Assembly: GCA_026647385.1 (NCBI GenBank)
Contig: JAPKGY010000151.1
Location: forward strand, 1 to 6,990
Direction: 5' to 3'
DNA: 6,990 nt
DNA from: Phycisphaerae bacterium
Lineage (GTDB): Bacteria; Planctomycetota; Phycisphaerae; UBA1845; PWPN01
Of this stretch, positions 1-6,293 are shown in pieces (position 1 is the first letter of the stretch; each line of letters starts with the position of its first letter). The notes under the pieces were generated by a model that saw only the letters and a list, made by a program, of their open reading frames with translations, was not told the origin of the DNA and did no database searches. A program made the position numbers and the translations under genes.

Positions 1-670
1 CGATCTCGCGCGTCGAAGCGCCGGCCAACACGAGCGTCGTCTGCCAGCGCGTGCCGCGAGCGGGCTCGAATCCAACGGCGAAATCGACGCGCCCGATCGC
101 CTGGGGTGAGCCGAGGTGGCCGGCGGTCATTGCCTGCTTGGTGAACGTGTGGCCGGGCTCGCGCACCGAGCCGCAGTGCGACATCATCGGATCGGTGGCG
201 GTGACCGCAACCGCGATTTCGCGGAAGTGCTGCACGACCAGGTTGTCCGAAGCCTGGATGCCGTTGCGGTAGTCGACGTCGCCCAGAGCCAGACGGAAGT
301 AGTGCATGAACTGGACGGCGCCGATCCGTTCTCCCTTGGTTACGACGATCCGCCGCAGCAGGGCCTGGTGCTGGGCGGGGCAGACGTCGGTGATTTCGAG
401 GCTCAGGTCCATGTCGCGGTGCGTCAGACGGGTGACCAGGACGTTGCTGGCGTGCTCGAATGACTGGGTGGGGGTCCAGGCCTCGTCGAAGCACCACAGG
501 AAGCGCTCGGCGTGCGGGCCGTCGACGAATCGGACGGCGAACATGCCCTCGCGGACGTTCTGTGCGTAATCGATGCGGGGATAGAAGAAGCCCATGAGTT
601 CGCCGGACCGGCCGAAGGTCGCCAGACACATGCCGTTGCCGGCCGCCGCGGTTGGAACAAAAACACTCAT
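1..670 (-). CDS. GH15 glucoamylase-like protein, N-terminal part (3' end beyond window)
   Basis: The frame is open from ATG at 670-668 to the left edge, giving 223 codons with no stop. Residues 11-42 carry the pattern of the N-terminal beta-sandwich domain of glucoamylase/glucodextranase-type enzymes: GNG at 11-13, GELMGFFYP at 23-31, then DYAQNVREG at 34-42. The rest reads as alternating beta strands, as expected for that domain. Family members hydrolyse alpha-glucosidic bonds from non-reducing ends of starch- or dextran-like glucans, or trehalose. The catalytic (alpha/alpha)6 barrel would lie outside the window, so activity and specificity cannot be judged. No signal peptide is seen, so a cytoplasmic site is likely. 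The start is chosen because the family pattern begins within about ten residues of this ATG. A GTG at 666 opens a different frame that does not fit. An AGGA lies about 14 bases upstream, a weak ribosome site. The gene lies 439 bases downstream of the oxidoreductase on the same strand and is probably transcribed separately. Confidence 0.72.
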   Translation of the reverse strand, partial: MSVFVPTAAAGNGMCLATFGRSGELMGFFYPRIDYAQNVREGMFAVRFVDGPHAERFLWCFDEAWTPTQSFEHASNVLVTRLTHRDMDLSLEITDVCPAQHQALLRRIVVTKGERIGAVQFMHYFRLALGDVDYRNGIQASDNLVVQHFREIAVAVTATDPMMSHCGSVREPGHTFTKQAMTAGHLGSPQAIGRVDFAVGFEPARGTRWQTTLVLAGASTREI

Positions 671-691
671 GGCAATCGGGGCGTCCTATAA

Positions 692-848
692 GAGGGTGTC
701 TGAGCAGTCCGGTCCACCCTTGGGGTGCAGGCAGACTTCCGCCCTTGTGGCGCAGGCTTCCAGCCTGCTTTCGGAGCTTGCCCGCCTGATGAGGCAGGAG
801 TGCAGCCCAAGTGGCCGCACCACCAAACACCGCTTTTCACACACCCTC
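692..848. repeat. Candidate MITE-like segment with 12-bp terminal inverted repeats
   Basis: The left end GAGGGTGTCTGA (692-703) matches the reverse complement of the right end TCACACACCCTC (837-848) at 11 of 12 positions. The 157-base interior has no gene and contains a perfect palindrome. A short, non-coding segment with terminal inverted repeats is the layout of a miniature inverted-repeat element or an IS remnant. No clear target-site duplication is visible: only AA flanks both ends, which is not meaningful. Chance pairing cannot be excluded without finding other copies. Confidence 0.35.
752..768. repeat. Perfect 7-bp palindrome, possible dispersed repeat motif
   Basis: GCAGGCT, a three-base spacer TCC, then AGCCTGC form a perfect inverted repeat. 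A second small hairpin, GCCT-GATG-AGGC, lies 16 bases further on (785-796). A related partial motif (GCAGGCAGACTTCC) occurs just before, at 727-740. Short palindromes of this type in non-coding DNA are often members of dispersed repeat families. Family membership here is an inference from form and needs a genome-wide search. Confidence 0.4.
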
Positions 849-1062
849 AAAGACAGACTATCCTGGGTAAACACTGTACCCCGGCCGGTCGGGTTTTTCC
901 ACGGCAAGCAGCGCTCCGGCAGTTCCAAACCACGGAGCAACATGAACTTCGGGTTATTCATCGGTCCGCAAAACGCTCCACCCTGAACGGAAACACGGGG
1001 TTGAACAATAAGGATGGCCAGCTCGGCCTGGCGGGCTGAGGGAACGATTATTCTCGGACGTT

Positions 1063-1087
1063 GACGGATGGCCGTCGCACCGGTGCG
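1063..1087. repeat. Overlapping palindromes downstream of the oxidoreductase gene
   Basis: A hairpin GACGG-ATGG-CCGTC spans 1063-1076. It touches a perfect 12-base palindrome CGCACCGGTGCG at 1076-1087, which begins 23 bases after the oxidoreductase stop codon in the direction of transcription. No T run follows on the minus strand, so this is not a standard intrinsic terminator. It could stabilise the transcript 3' end or be a protein binding site. Confidence 0.35.
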
Positions 1088-1109
1088 GGCGGGTTGTTCA
1101 TGGGCCAGG

Positions 1110-2147
1110 TCAAAGCTTGGCAGGGACATCGACGGGCCGGTTTGCCCGGATGGCGTCGGCTGTCAGGTGTGCGAGGGCGACGGCGTTCCGGGAGTCGCGC
1201 GGGGGGCAGAGGGCCGGTGCGCGGTTCTGTTCGATGCAGGTCAGAAAGTGGTCGATTTCGGCGTAGTACCCGTCGTGGTCCGGGAGGTCGGGGGTGAAGG
1301 CGGAGCCTTCGGTCGGATAGACCGAGAGCGGCTTGCCCCGATCGAGGTCGTAGACCGCGGCCGCCTTGGCGAACCGGGCGGTGAAGCCCATATTGAAGCC
1401 AAAGCCTGGAGGCATATCCCAGTACCCCTCCAGTTGGACACAGGGGACGGACGGATAATGCCACAAGGCGTGGATGCGGTCGAAGCCGTCGGGCGAGGAG
1501 CCCCAGCCTTGCGCGGTGATGGCCCGGGGTTGGCCCAGCGCGTACAGGGCGAAGTCGATGTCGTGAACGTGGAGGTCGAGGAGGGCTCCGCCGGAGAGTC
1601 CGGGCTGGGTGATCCAGTTGTTCAGCGAGTGGCTGGGATACTCCGCCTGTCGTCGCAAGCTGAGAGAGAGCAGTTGGCCGAAGCGCTTGTCGTCGATCGC
1701 CTGCTTGAGGTAGGCGTACTCCGGCCAAAAGCGGATGCAATGGGCGATCATGAACTGGCCGGTGGCTTTGGCGGCGGCGGCGAGCATGGCGTCGCAGTCA
1801 TCAAGGCTCAGCGCCATGGGCTTCTCGCACAGGACGTGCTTGCCGGCGACCAGGGCGGCCGAGGCCGTTTCCCTGTGCAGCCGCGTGGGGAGGCAGATGT
1901 CGATCAGGTCGATCTCGGGATCGGCCACGATATCGTGCCAATCGGGATAGGGCTTGATGCCGGCCAAGTCGCGCTGGGTGCCCTGCTTGTCGCCGATGTT
2001 GCCGCCGATCCTGGACCAGTCGCCGGCAAGGCGGTCGGCCTCCTTGTCACAGAGCGCGGATACGCGGGCGCGGCCGGGCATCTTCTCGTATTGGTTAAAG
2101 TGATTGCGGCCGATGAATCCGGCACCGATCAACCCGACACGAATCAT
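1110..2147 (-). CDS. Gfo/Idh/MocA family NAD(P)-dependent oxidoreductase
   Basis: This complete 345-residue protein is a typical length for the family, which oxidises or reduces sugars, sugar acids, cyclitols and their derivatives with NAD(P). The N-terminal Rossmann fold shows the dinucleotide motif GAGFIG (residues 8-13) directly after the first strand. The signature CEKP is at 107-110, with Lys109 the expected active-site lysine. The C-terminal domain carries GGALLDLHVHDID at 186-198, where His195 and Asp191 match the conserved active-site positions; the usual Gly is replaced by His193, seen in some subfamilies. No signal peptide is present, so it should act in the cytoplasm. A GGGAG about 6-7 bases before the ATG is a good ribosome binding site and supports the start. 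It is divergent from the GH2 gene across 263 bases, suggesting a shared sugar pathway. The substrate cannot be read from the sequence. Confidence 0.93.
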   Translation of the reverse strand: MIRVGLIGAGFIGRNHFNQYEKMPGRARVSALCDKEADRLAGDWSRIGGNIGDKQGTQRDLAGIKPYPDWHDIVADPEIDLIDICLPTRLHRETASAALVAGKHVLCEKPMALSLDDCDAMLAAAAKATGQFMIAHCIRFWPEYAYLKQAIDDKRFGQLLSLSLRRQAEYPSHSLNNWITQPGLSGGALLDLHVHDIDFALYALGQPRAITAQGWGSSPDGFDRIHALWHYPSVPCVQLEGYWDMPPGFGFNMGFTARFAKAAAVYDLDRGKPLSVYPTEGSAFTPDLPDHDGYYAEIDHFLTCIEQNRAPALCPPRDSRNAVALAHLTADAIRANRPVDVPAKL

Positions 2148-2327
2148 CCCTCACTCCCGTCGGTCGTGGGCGTTCCCCGAAAGAACGCGGTCCGTTGGAC
2201 AAGCTTGACCCCACCGGGGTAACCAAAACGGGGTCTCGGCACTTCAATCGGCCGACCCTTCGGTCCGGGTCGCGTTCCGCCCGATCTGGAGAATTCCACG
2301 GCTTCTTGTGCTCGGAGCCTGGAACAG

Positions 2328-2349
2328 CCCGCGCGGGCGTTCGCGCGGG
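2328..2349. repeat. Strong GC hairpin upstream of the GH2 gene
   Basis: An 8-bp perfect stem, CCCGCGCG at 2328-2335 and CGCGCGGG at 2342-2349, flanks the six-base loop GGCGTT. Its left arm also lies in a perfect 12-base palindrome (GCCCGCGCGGGC, 2327-2338). No T run follows, so it is not a standard terminator. It lies about 25 bases upstream of the candidate GH2 promoter, which is compatible with a regulator site. Confidence 0.45.
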
Positions 2350-2373
2350 GGCATGGTAACCGCATCGGGCGGC

Positions 2374-2401
2374 TTGCGAAAGGGGGCGGGCGGCCTATCA
2401 T
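2374..2401 (+). promoter_or_regulatory. Candidate sigma70-type promoter for the GH2 gene
   Basis: TTGCGA (2374-2379) and TATCAT (2396-2401) are separated by 16 bases and match the consensus -35 and -10 hexamers at 4 of 6 and 5 of 6 positions. The -10 box ends nine bases before the ATG at 2411, so transcription would start at or just before the start codon, giving a leaderless or near-leaderless mRNA. This fits the lack of a ribosome binding site close to that ATG. The call rests on pattern only. Confidence 0.35.
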
Positions 2402-2410
2402 GCGGGCACA

Positions 2411-5227
2411 ATGCTGAACAAGACTTTCATTCTGGCGGTATCGGTTGTGGTGCAGGCAGGCTGGGCGGCGGACGTGCCCTGGCCGGAACATCCCCGCCCC
2501 GATTTCGAGCGGACGCCGTGGGTGAACCTGAACGGTCCGTGGTCGTTCGCGTTCGACCCGGAAGACGCGGGCCTCAAGGCGGAGTGGTACAAGCCGGGCG
2601 CGGCGATCTTCGATCGCCAGATCGTCGTGCCCTTCCCGTGGGAATCGAAGTCGAGCGGGATCAGCCGGCCCGACTACCAGGGCGTTGCGTGGTACTCCAG
2701 GGAGATCGCGATGCCCAGCGGTCCGGGTTGGCAGGGCAAGGATGCCTGGCTGATCGTCGGTGCGTGTGACTTTGAGTCGAAGATCTGGGTGAACGGCCAA
2801 TTCGCTTTGGAGCATGCGGGGGGGTACGTGCCGATCGAGGTCAACCTGGCGGCGTACGCCAAGCCCGGCGAGAAGGCGGCGATCGTCGTGCGGGTGGTGG
2901 ACCGGGCGGAGCACGAGCAGCCGCTCGGCAAGCAGGTGAAAGCGTGGTACACGCGAACGAGCGGCATCTGGCAGACGGTGTATCTCGAGCCGCGGGCTCA
3001 GGCGTTCATCCGGGCGATCCGGACCACGCCGTACATCGCGACCGGCACGATGATGTACGAGGTGGAGGTGAACAAGCCGGCACCGGCCCATACGGTTGTG
3101 GCATCGAGCCCGGACGGATCGTTCGAGACGAGCGGGCTGGCGTACACCCGCGAAGCCACGGTGGTACAGGTTCCGGTGAAGGTGCGCGAGCCCCGGTTGT
3201 GGACGCCGGAGTCGCCGACGCTGTACCCGGTGGTGCTGACGCTGCGCGATCACACCGGGGCGACGGTTGACGAGGTGCGGAGTTATTTCGGCCTGCGCGA
3301 GGTTTCGGTCGGGCCGGCACCGGGCGGGCCTTATCGATACGTGTACCTCAACGGTCAGCCGGTGTACCTGCGCGGGGCGCTGCACCAGTCGTTTCATCCG
3401 GACGGGATCCATCAGTATCCGGATGACGCCGCAGTGCGGGCCGACTACGAGATCGCCAGGCGGCTCGGGCTCAACATGCTGCGGATACACATCAAGGTGC
3501 CGTTGCCGCGCGAACTGTACTGGGCGGACAGGCTGGGCATGATCGTCATGCAGGATATGCCGTCATTCTGGCAATACACGCCGCGGTCGCAGCAGTGGTG
3601 GCGGGAGATGACCGAGGCGGCTATCGCCCGGGATCGCAACCACCCGTCGGTGTTGTTCTGGATCCTGTTCAACGAGTCGTGGGGTCTGGACGACGGAAAG
3701 TACAAGGAAGGGTTGTACGACGCGGAGCGACAGGCGTGGGTCGGGCGGATGGTGCACTGGGTGAAGAAGCTGGACCCCACCCGGCTGATCGAGGACAACT
3801 CGCCCTGCCATTACGATCACGTGTTGACGGACATCAACACCTGGCATTTCTATATCAACGGCTACCCCAAGGCCCGCGATCATATCGCCGAGGTCGTCGA
3901 GAAGACCTACCCGGGCTCGACGTTCAACTACGCGAAGGGGTATCGTCAGTCCGATGCTCCGCTGTTGAACAGCGAGTACGGCGGGATCGGGGCCCGGTCG
4001 GGCGACCGCGACATCAGCTGGTGTTTCAAGTTCCTGACCAACGAGCTGCGCCGATACGCCAAGATTTGCGGCTACGTCTACACCGAGCTTTCGGATATCG
4101 AGTTCGAGCACAACGGTTTCGTCAATTACGACCGCACGCCGAAGGAATTCGGATACGAATTCTGGTATCCGGGTTTCGCGGTGGCGGACCTGAATAATGC
4201 CGATTTCGTGGCGATCGACGCGCCCCCGATCGTGGAGCTGGCGCCGATGCAGGACCGCGAGATCCCGGTGCGAGTGAGTCATTATTCGTCGCGGACAGCC
4301 CAGGAGCCCACGCTGCGATGGCGGGTGGACTGGCTCGATCGGTTTGGCCGACGGTTTGAGGGCCGGTGGCGGACACAGCCCGCGACGTGGCGGCTTTTTG
4401 ACGTAGTCGATCAGCCGGCGATCCGCGTGGCAGCGGACCATCCGACGGGTGCGGTGGGGGCCCTGCTGGTCGAACTGGCCGACGGCGAAACCGTGATCGC
4501 GCGGAACTACGTGAACCTGTTCGTGGTTCGGGAGGCGTCCCCGTGGGTCGAGGCCGTCGACGCCTCCACGGTGGACGTCCGCGTCCTGCCGACGGATTAC
4601 GCCGCCTGGACGCTGACGGCGCCGAAGCCGGCGGGTGAGGGAGGTACGCAGCAGATGGCGGCCGGTGAGGGCGCGGGGTCCGTCGAGTATCAGATCGAGT
4701 TGCCGTCGTCGCTGCACCTCGATGAACTCAAGGCGATGAGCGTGCTGGGTGAATTGGGCTCGTGCGCCGGCGATGCGAAGGTGGATTGGCCTCAACTGCG
4801 ATACGGGACCGATCGGCCTCAGACCGACGTGCGTAAGTGGCCTTCGGACGTGCGGCTTTCCTTGAACGGCCACGAGGTGGGATCGATCGCGCTGGCGGAT
4901 GATTTCGCGGACGCCGCCGGCGTGCTGTCGTATCGACTGGGTTTCGACGGCGCGCACGGGCAGTGGGTGGAGCAGACGGTGCCGGAGTCCGTGCTCGCGC
5001 GACTGCGGGTCGAACTGGAAAAGGACCAGGTGCTTCGGGTGCGTTGGGAAGTGCCGGCCGACGCGAAAAACAAGGGGGGCATCACGGTCTATGGCGAGCA
5101 ACTCGGCGCCTACCCGGTGCTTCCGACCGTGCGGTTAACCTTTGACGGCGGCGGGCATGGGCTGGGAGAGCATTTCACATCGGACGTGCCGGTCGCAAGG
5201 AATGGCCTTCACCCGAAGAGGCCGTGA
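2411..5227 (+). CDS. Secreted glycoside hydrolase family 2 enzyme (beta-galactosidase/beta-glucuronidase type)
   Basis: This is a 938-residue retaining glycosidase. Residues 1-19 form a signal peptide (Lys4, hydrophobic core, AGWA before a likely cut at 19/20), so it acts outside the cytoplasm. The N-terminal jelly roll follows (about 25-195, with PWVNLNGPW at 36-44), then an Ig-like domain (about 197-298) and a TIM barrel (about 300-600). The acid/base is Glu422 in the NESWG motif, preceded by RDRNHPSV at 407-414. The likely nucleophile is Glu522 in NSEYGG. The C-terminal part beyond about 760 is unusual: it has a beta-rich module with LNG at 818-820 and DDFAD at 830-834, after a Gly/Glu/Ala-rich linker (741-757) with two AGEG copies. 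Family 2 includes galactosidases, glucuronidases and mannosidases, and specificity is not decided by these motifs. No close ribosome site precedes the start, which is supported by the signal peptide. It is followed after 10 bases by the URO-D-like gene, probably in one operon. Confidence 0.92.
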   Translation: MLNKTFILAVSVVVQAGWAADVPWPEHPRPDFERTPWVNLNGPWSFAFDPEDAGLKAEWYKPGAAIFDRQIVVPFPWESKSSGISRPDYQGVAWYSREIAMPSGPGWQGKDAWLIVGACDFESKIWVNGQFALEHAGGYVPIEVNLAAYAKPGEKAAIVVRVVDRAEHEQPLGKQVKAWYTRTSGIWQTVYLEPRAQAFIRAIRTTPYIATGTMMYEVEVNKPAPAHTVVASSPDGSFETSGLAYTREATVVQVPVKVREPRLWTPESPTLYPVVLTLRDHTGATVDEVRSYFGLREVSVGPAPGGPYRYVYLNGQPVYLRGALHQSFHPDGIHQYPDDAAVRADYEIARRLGLNMLRIHIKVPLPRELYWADRLGMIVMQDMPSFWQYTPRSQQWWREMTEAAIARDRNHPSVLFWILFNESWGLDDGKYKEGLYDAERQAWVGRMVHWVKKLDPTRLIEDNSPCHYDHVLTDINTWHFYINGYPKARDHIAEVVEKTYPGSTFNYAKGYRQSDAPLLNSEYGGIGARSGDRDISWCFKFLTNELRRYAKICGYVYTELSDIEFEHNGFVNYDRTPKEFGYEFWYPGFAVADLNNADFVAIDAPPIVELAPMQDREIPVRVSHYSSRTAQEPTLRWRVDWLDRFGRRFEGRWRTQPATWRLFDVVDQPAIRVAADHPTGAVGALLVELADGETVIARNYVNLFVVREASPWVEAVDASTVDVRVLPTDYAAWTLTAPKPAGEGGTQQMAAGEGAGSVEYQIELPSSLHLDELKAMSVLGELGSCAGDAKVDWPQLRYGTDRPQTDVRKWPSDVRLSLNGHEVGSIALADDFADAAGVLSYRLGFDGAHGQWVEQTVPESVLARLRVELEKDQVLRVRWEVPADAKNKGGITVYGEQLGAYPVLPTVRLTFDGGGHGLGEHFTSDVPVARNGLHPKRP

Positions 5228-5230
5228 GGG
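5226..5230 (+). promoter_or_regulatory. Ribosome binding site of the URO-D-like gene
   Basis: GAGGG overlaps the TGA stop of the GH2 gene and sits seven bases before the ATG at 5238. This decides the start against the upstream ATG at 5142, which would overlap the GH2 gene by 86 bases and add 32 residues with no family similarity. The arrangement suggests coupled translation of the two genes. Confidence 0.65.
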
Positions 5231-5237
5231 ATTGGCG

Positions 5238-6239
5238 ATGACGGGCAAGGAGCGATGTCTGAACGCGATCGCGGGTGAGCCGGTGGATCGGGTGCCGGTG
5301 TTTCCGCTGCTGATGTTCTTCGCGGTGGACCGGGCGAAGATCACGTATCGCCGGTATGCGACCGATGCGGCGGCTCTGGTGGATGCGCAGTTGAACATGC
5401 GGCAGTTCAACGTGGATGCGCTAACGGTATGCTCGGACGCCTTTCGCCTGTCGGCGGACCTGGGCGGGGACATGGAGTATCCGGAGATGGCTCCGCCTCG
5501 GCTGACGAGGCCCTTGGTGCGGAACGAGGCGGATTTGAAGCGTCTGGGGCGGCCCGATCCGCTGGGGAAGGGGAGTCGGATGGCCGACCGGGTCGCGGGC
5601 GTTCGCGGGATTGCCCGGGCCGCGGGCGAAGAATGCCTCGTCCTCGGTTGGGTGGAGATGCCGTTTGCCGAGGCGTGTGCGATCTGCGGGATCAGCGATT
5701 TCATGATGCTTCTGCACGACGACCCCGAGCTGGCCCACCGCGTGCTGGAGTTTGTCACGCCGTTGGAGATCGATTTTGCGATCGCCCAGATCGAGGCCGG
5801 CGCGCCGATGATCGGCGCGGGGGATGCAGCCGCCTCGCTCATTTCGCCGAAGATGTATCGCGAGTTCGCGCTTCCCTACGAACAACGGGTGTGTGAGGCC
5901 GTCCGCCGGCGCGGGGGGATGGTCAAGCTGCACATCTGCGGGAACACCAATCAGCTGCTGGAAGACATGGCTTTGTGCGGCGCGGATCTGTTCAACGTGG
6001 ATCACATGGTGGATCTCGGGCGTGCGGCGGACGTTTATGGCCGGGCGGGCAAGTGCTTCAAGGGCAACCTGAACCCGGTTTCGGACATGCTCCAATCCAC
6101 GCCGGATCGCTGCCGCCGGCGAGCGCTGGAGTGCATTGAGATCGCCGCGGGCCGCCGGTACATGCTCAGCGCCGGCTGCGAGGTCCCGGCCGGCGTCACC
6201 GATGAAACCTTCCAGGCGTTCTGCGGCGCACCCGCCTGA
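5238..6239 (+). CDS. URO-D superfamily protein, MtaA/CmuA-like methyltransferase type
   Basis: This 333-residue protein has the full length of the uroporphyrinogen decarboxylase superfamily. The N-terminus shows the family opening KERCLNAIAGEPVDRVPVFP (4-23), and SPKMYREF lies at 203-210. Residues that point away from haem synthesis are LHICGNT (231-237) and SAGCEVP (311-317): His232, Cys234 and Cys314 form the His-x-Cys...Cys zinc set of methylcobamide:thiol methyltransferases such as MtaA and MtbA. In those enzymes the zinc activates a thiol that takes a methyl group from a corrinoid carrier. No signal peptide is present, so it is cytoplasmic. It follows the GH2 stop by 10 bases and is likely co-transcribed. 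It ends in tandem stops (TGATGA), and a candidate terminator follows. Many such proteins in environmental bacteria have no known substrate, so methyl transfer is inference. No corrinoid protein or MtaB-type partner is in the window. Confidence 0.87.
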   Translation: MTGKERCLNAIAGEPVDRVPVFPLLMFFAVDRAKITYRRYATDAAALVDAQLNMRQFNVDALTVCSDAFRLSADLGGDMEYPEMAPPRLTRPLVRNEADLKRLGRPDPLGKGSRMADRVAGVRGIARAAGEECLVLGWVEMPFAEACAICGISDFMMLLHDDPELAHRVLEFVTPLEIDFAIAQIEAGAPMIGAGDAAASLISPKMYREFALPYEQRVCEAVRRRGGMVKLHICGNTNQLLEDMALCGADLFNVDHMVDLGRAADVYGRAGKCFKGNLNPVSDMLQSTPDRCRRRALECIEIAAGRRYMLSAGCEVPAGVTDETFQAFCGAPA

Positions 6240-6251
6240 TGAACGCGGATG

Positions 6252-6282
6252 CCCCGCGATCCCTGTTCACGGGGTTTTCGTT
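6252..6282 (+). terminator. Candidate rho-independent terminator of the GH2/URO-D-like operon
   Basis: CCCCG (6252-6256) pairs with CGGGG (6270-6274) across a 13-base loop, followed at once by TTTTCGTT. It starts 12 bases after the URO-D-like stop. The stem is short and the loop long, so it is a modest candidate. The T run lies on the plus strand only, so it would serve this operon and not the converging gene. Confidence 0.45.
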
Positions 6283-6293
6283 CAAGAATGGTT

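Larger units (their letters stand above)
671..1109. other. Gene-free spacer with inverted repeats
   Basis: This is the 439-base gap between the oxidoreductase stop and the GH15 start, both genes being on the minus strand. The open frames crossing it have no recognisable family pattern. It holds a 157-base segment with terminal inverted repeats (692-848), a perfect palindrome in that segment (752-768), a weak hairpin with a T run (880-898), and overlapping palindromes just after the oxidoreductase stop (1063-1087). The promoter of the GH15 gene should lie near its left end. A TTATAG sits on the minus strand about 20 bases before the GH15 start, but no convincing -35 box could be paired with it. 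Confidence 0.6.
2148..2410. promoter_or_regulatory. Divergent intergenic region rich in hairpins
   Basis: This region separates the oxidoreductase (minus) and GH2 (plus) genes and should hold both promoters. It has five inverted repeats: GCGTTC/GAACGC (2170-2188, 7-base loop), GTCC/GGAC (2190-2200), ACCCC/GGGGT (2208-2220), CGACCC/GGGTCG (2253-2272, 8-base loop) and CCCGCGCG/CGCGCGGG (2328-2349). The first three stand almost end to end just upstream of the oxidoreductase ribosome site, so they could form a structured leader of that transcript or a row of operator sites. No known riboswitch pattern was recognised. Confidence 0.5.

Noticed and set aside
424..666. GTG-initiated minus-strand frame near the GH15 start
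   Set aside because: It is the wrong frame. The frame from ATG 670 stays open to the left edge and carries the GH15 N-terminal pattern, while this one is Ser/Pro/Thr-rich noise.
686..1129. Minus-strand open frame of 147 codons spanning the spacer between the oxidoreductase and GH15 genes
   Set aside because: It begins inside the oxidoreductase 3' end, runs through the inverted-repeat segment, is rich in Arg, Cys and Leu without domain-like order, and shows no family pattern.
1068..2222. Plus-strand open frame of 384 codons opposite the oxidoreductase gene
   Set aside because: It mirrors the Gfo/Idh/MocA gene, whose protein has full family motifs. The antisense product is Gly/Val/Asp-rich with no recognisable domain, as expected from GC-rich codon bias.
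2144..3490. Minus-strand open frame of 448 codons opposite the GH2 gene start
   Set aside because: It is a shadow of the GH2 frame with Arg/His/Pro-rich low-complexity composition, and it overlaps the divergent intergenic region and the oxidoreductase start.
4631..4680. Repeated GGTGAGGG units in the GH2 gene as a DNA repeat
   Set aside because: Only two short imperfect copies occur, encoding AGEG twice in a flexible linker, so this is better explained as linker composition than as a separate repeat element.
3563..5101. Minus-strand open frame of 512 codons opposite the GH2 catalytic and C-terminal regions
   Set aside because: It is rich in Arg, His and Val without family motifs, while the opposite strand carries the catalytic residues of a complete GH2 enzyme.
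5142..5237. Upstream start for the URO-D-like gene, adding 32 residues
   Set aside because: The extension overlaps the GH2 coding end by 86 bases and has no family similarity. The ATG at 5238 has GAGGG at seven bases and begins the family pattern at once.
5238..6239. Haem-pathway uroporphyrinogen decarboxylase (hemE)
   Set aside because: The His-x-Cys...Cys zinc ligands and the glycosidase operon context fit MtaA/CmuA-like proteins better, and no other haem gene is nearby.
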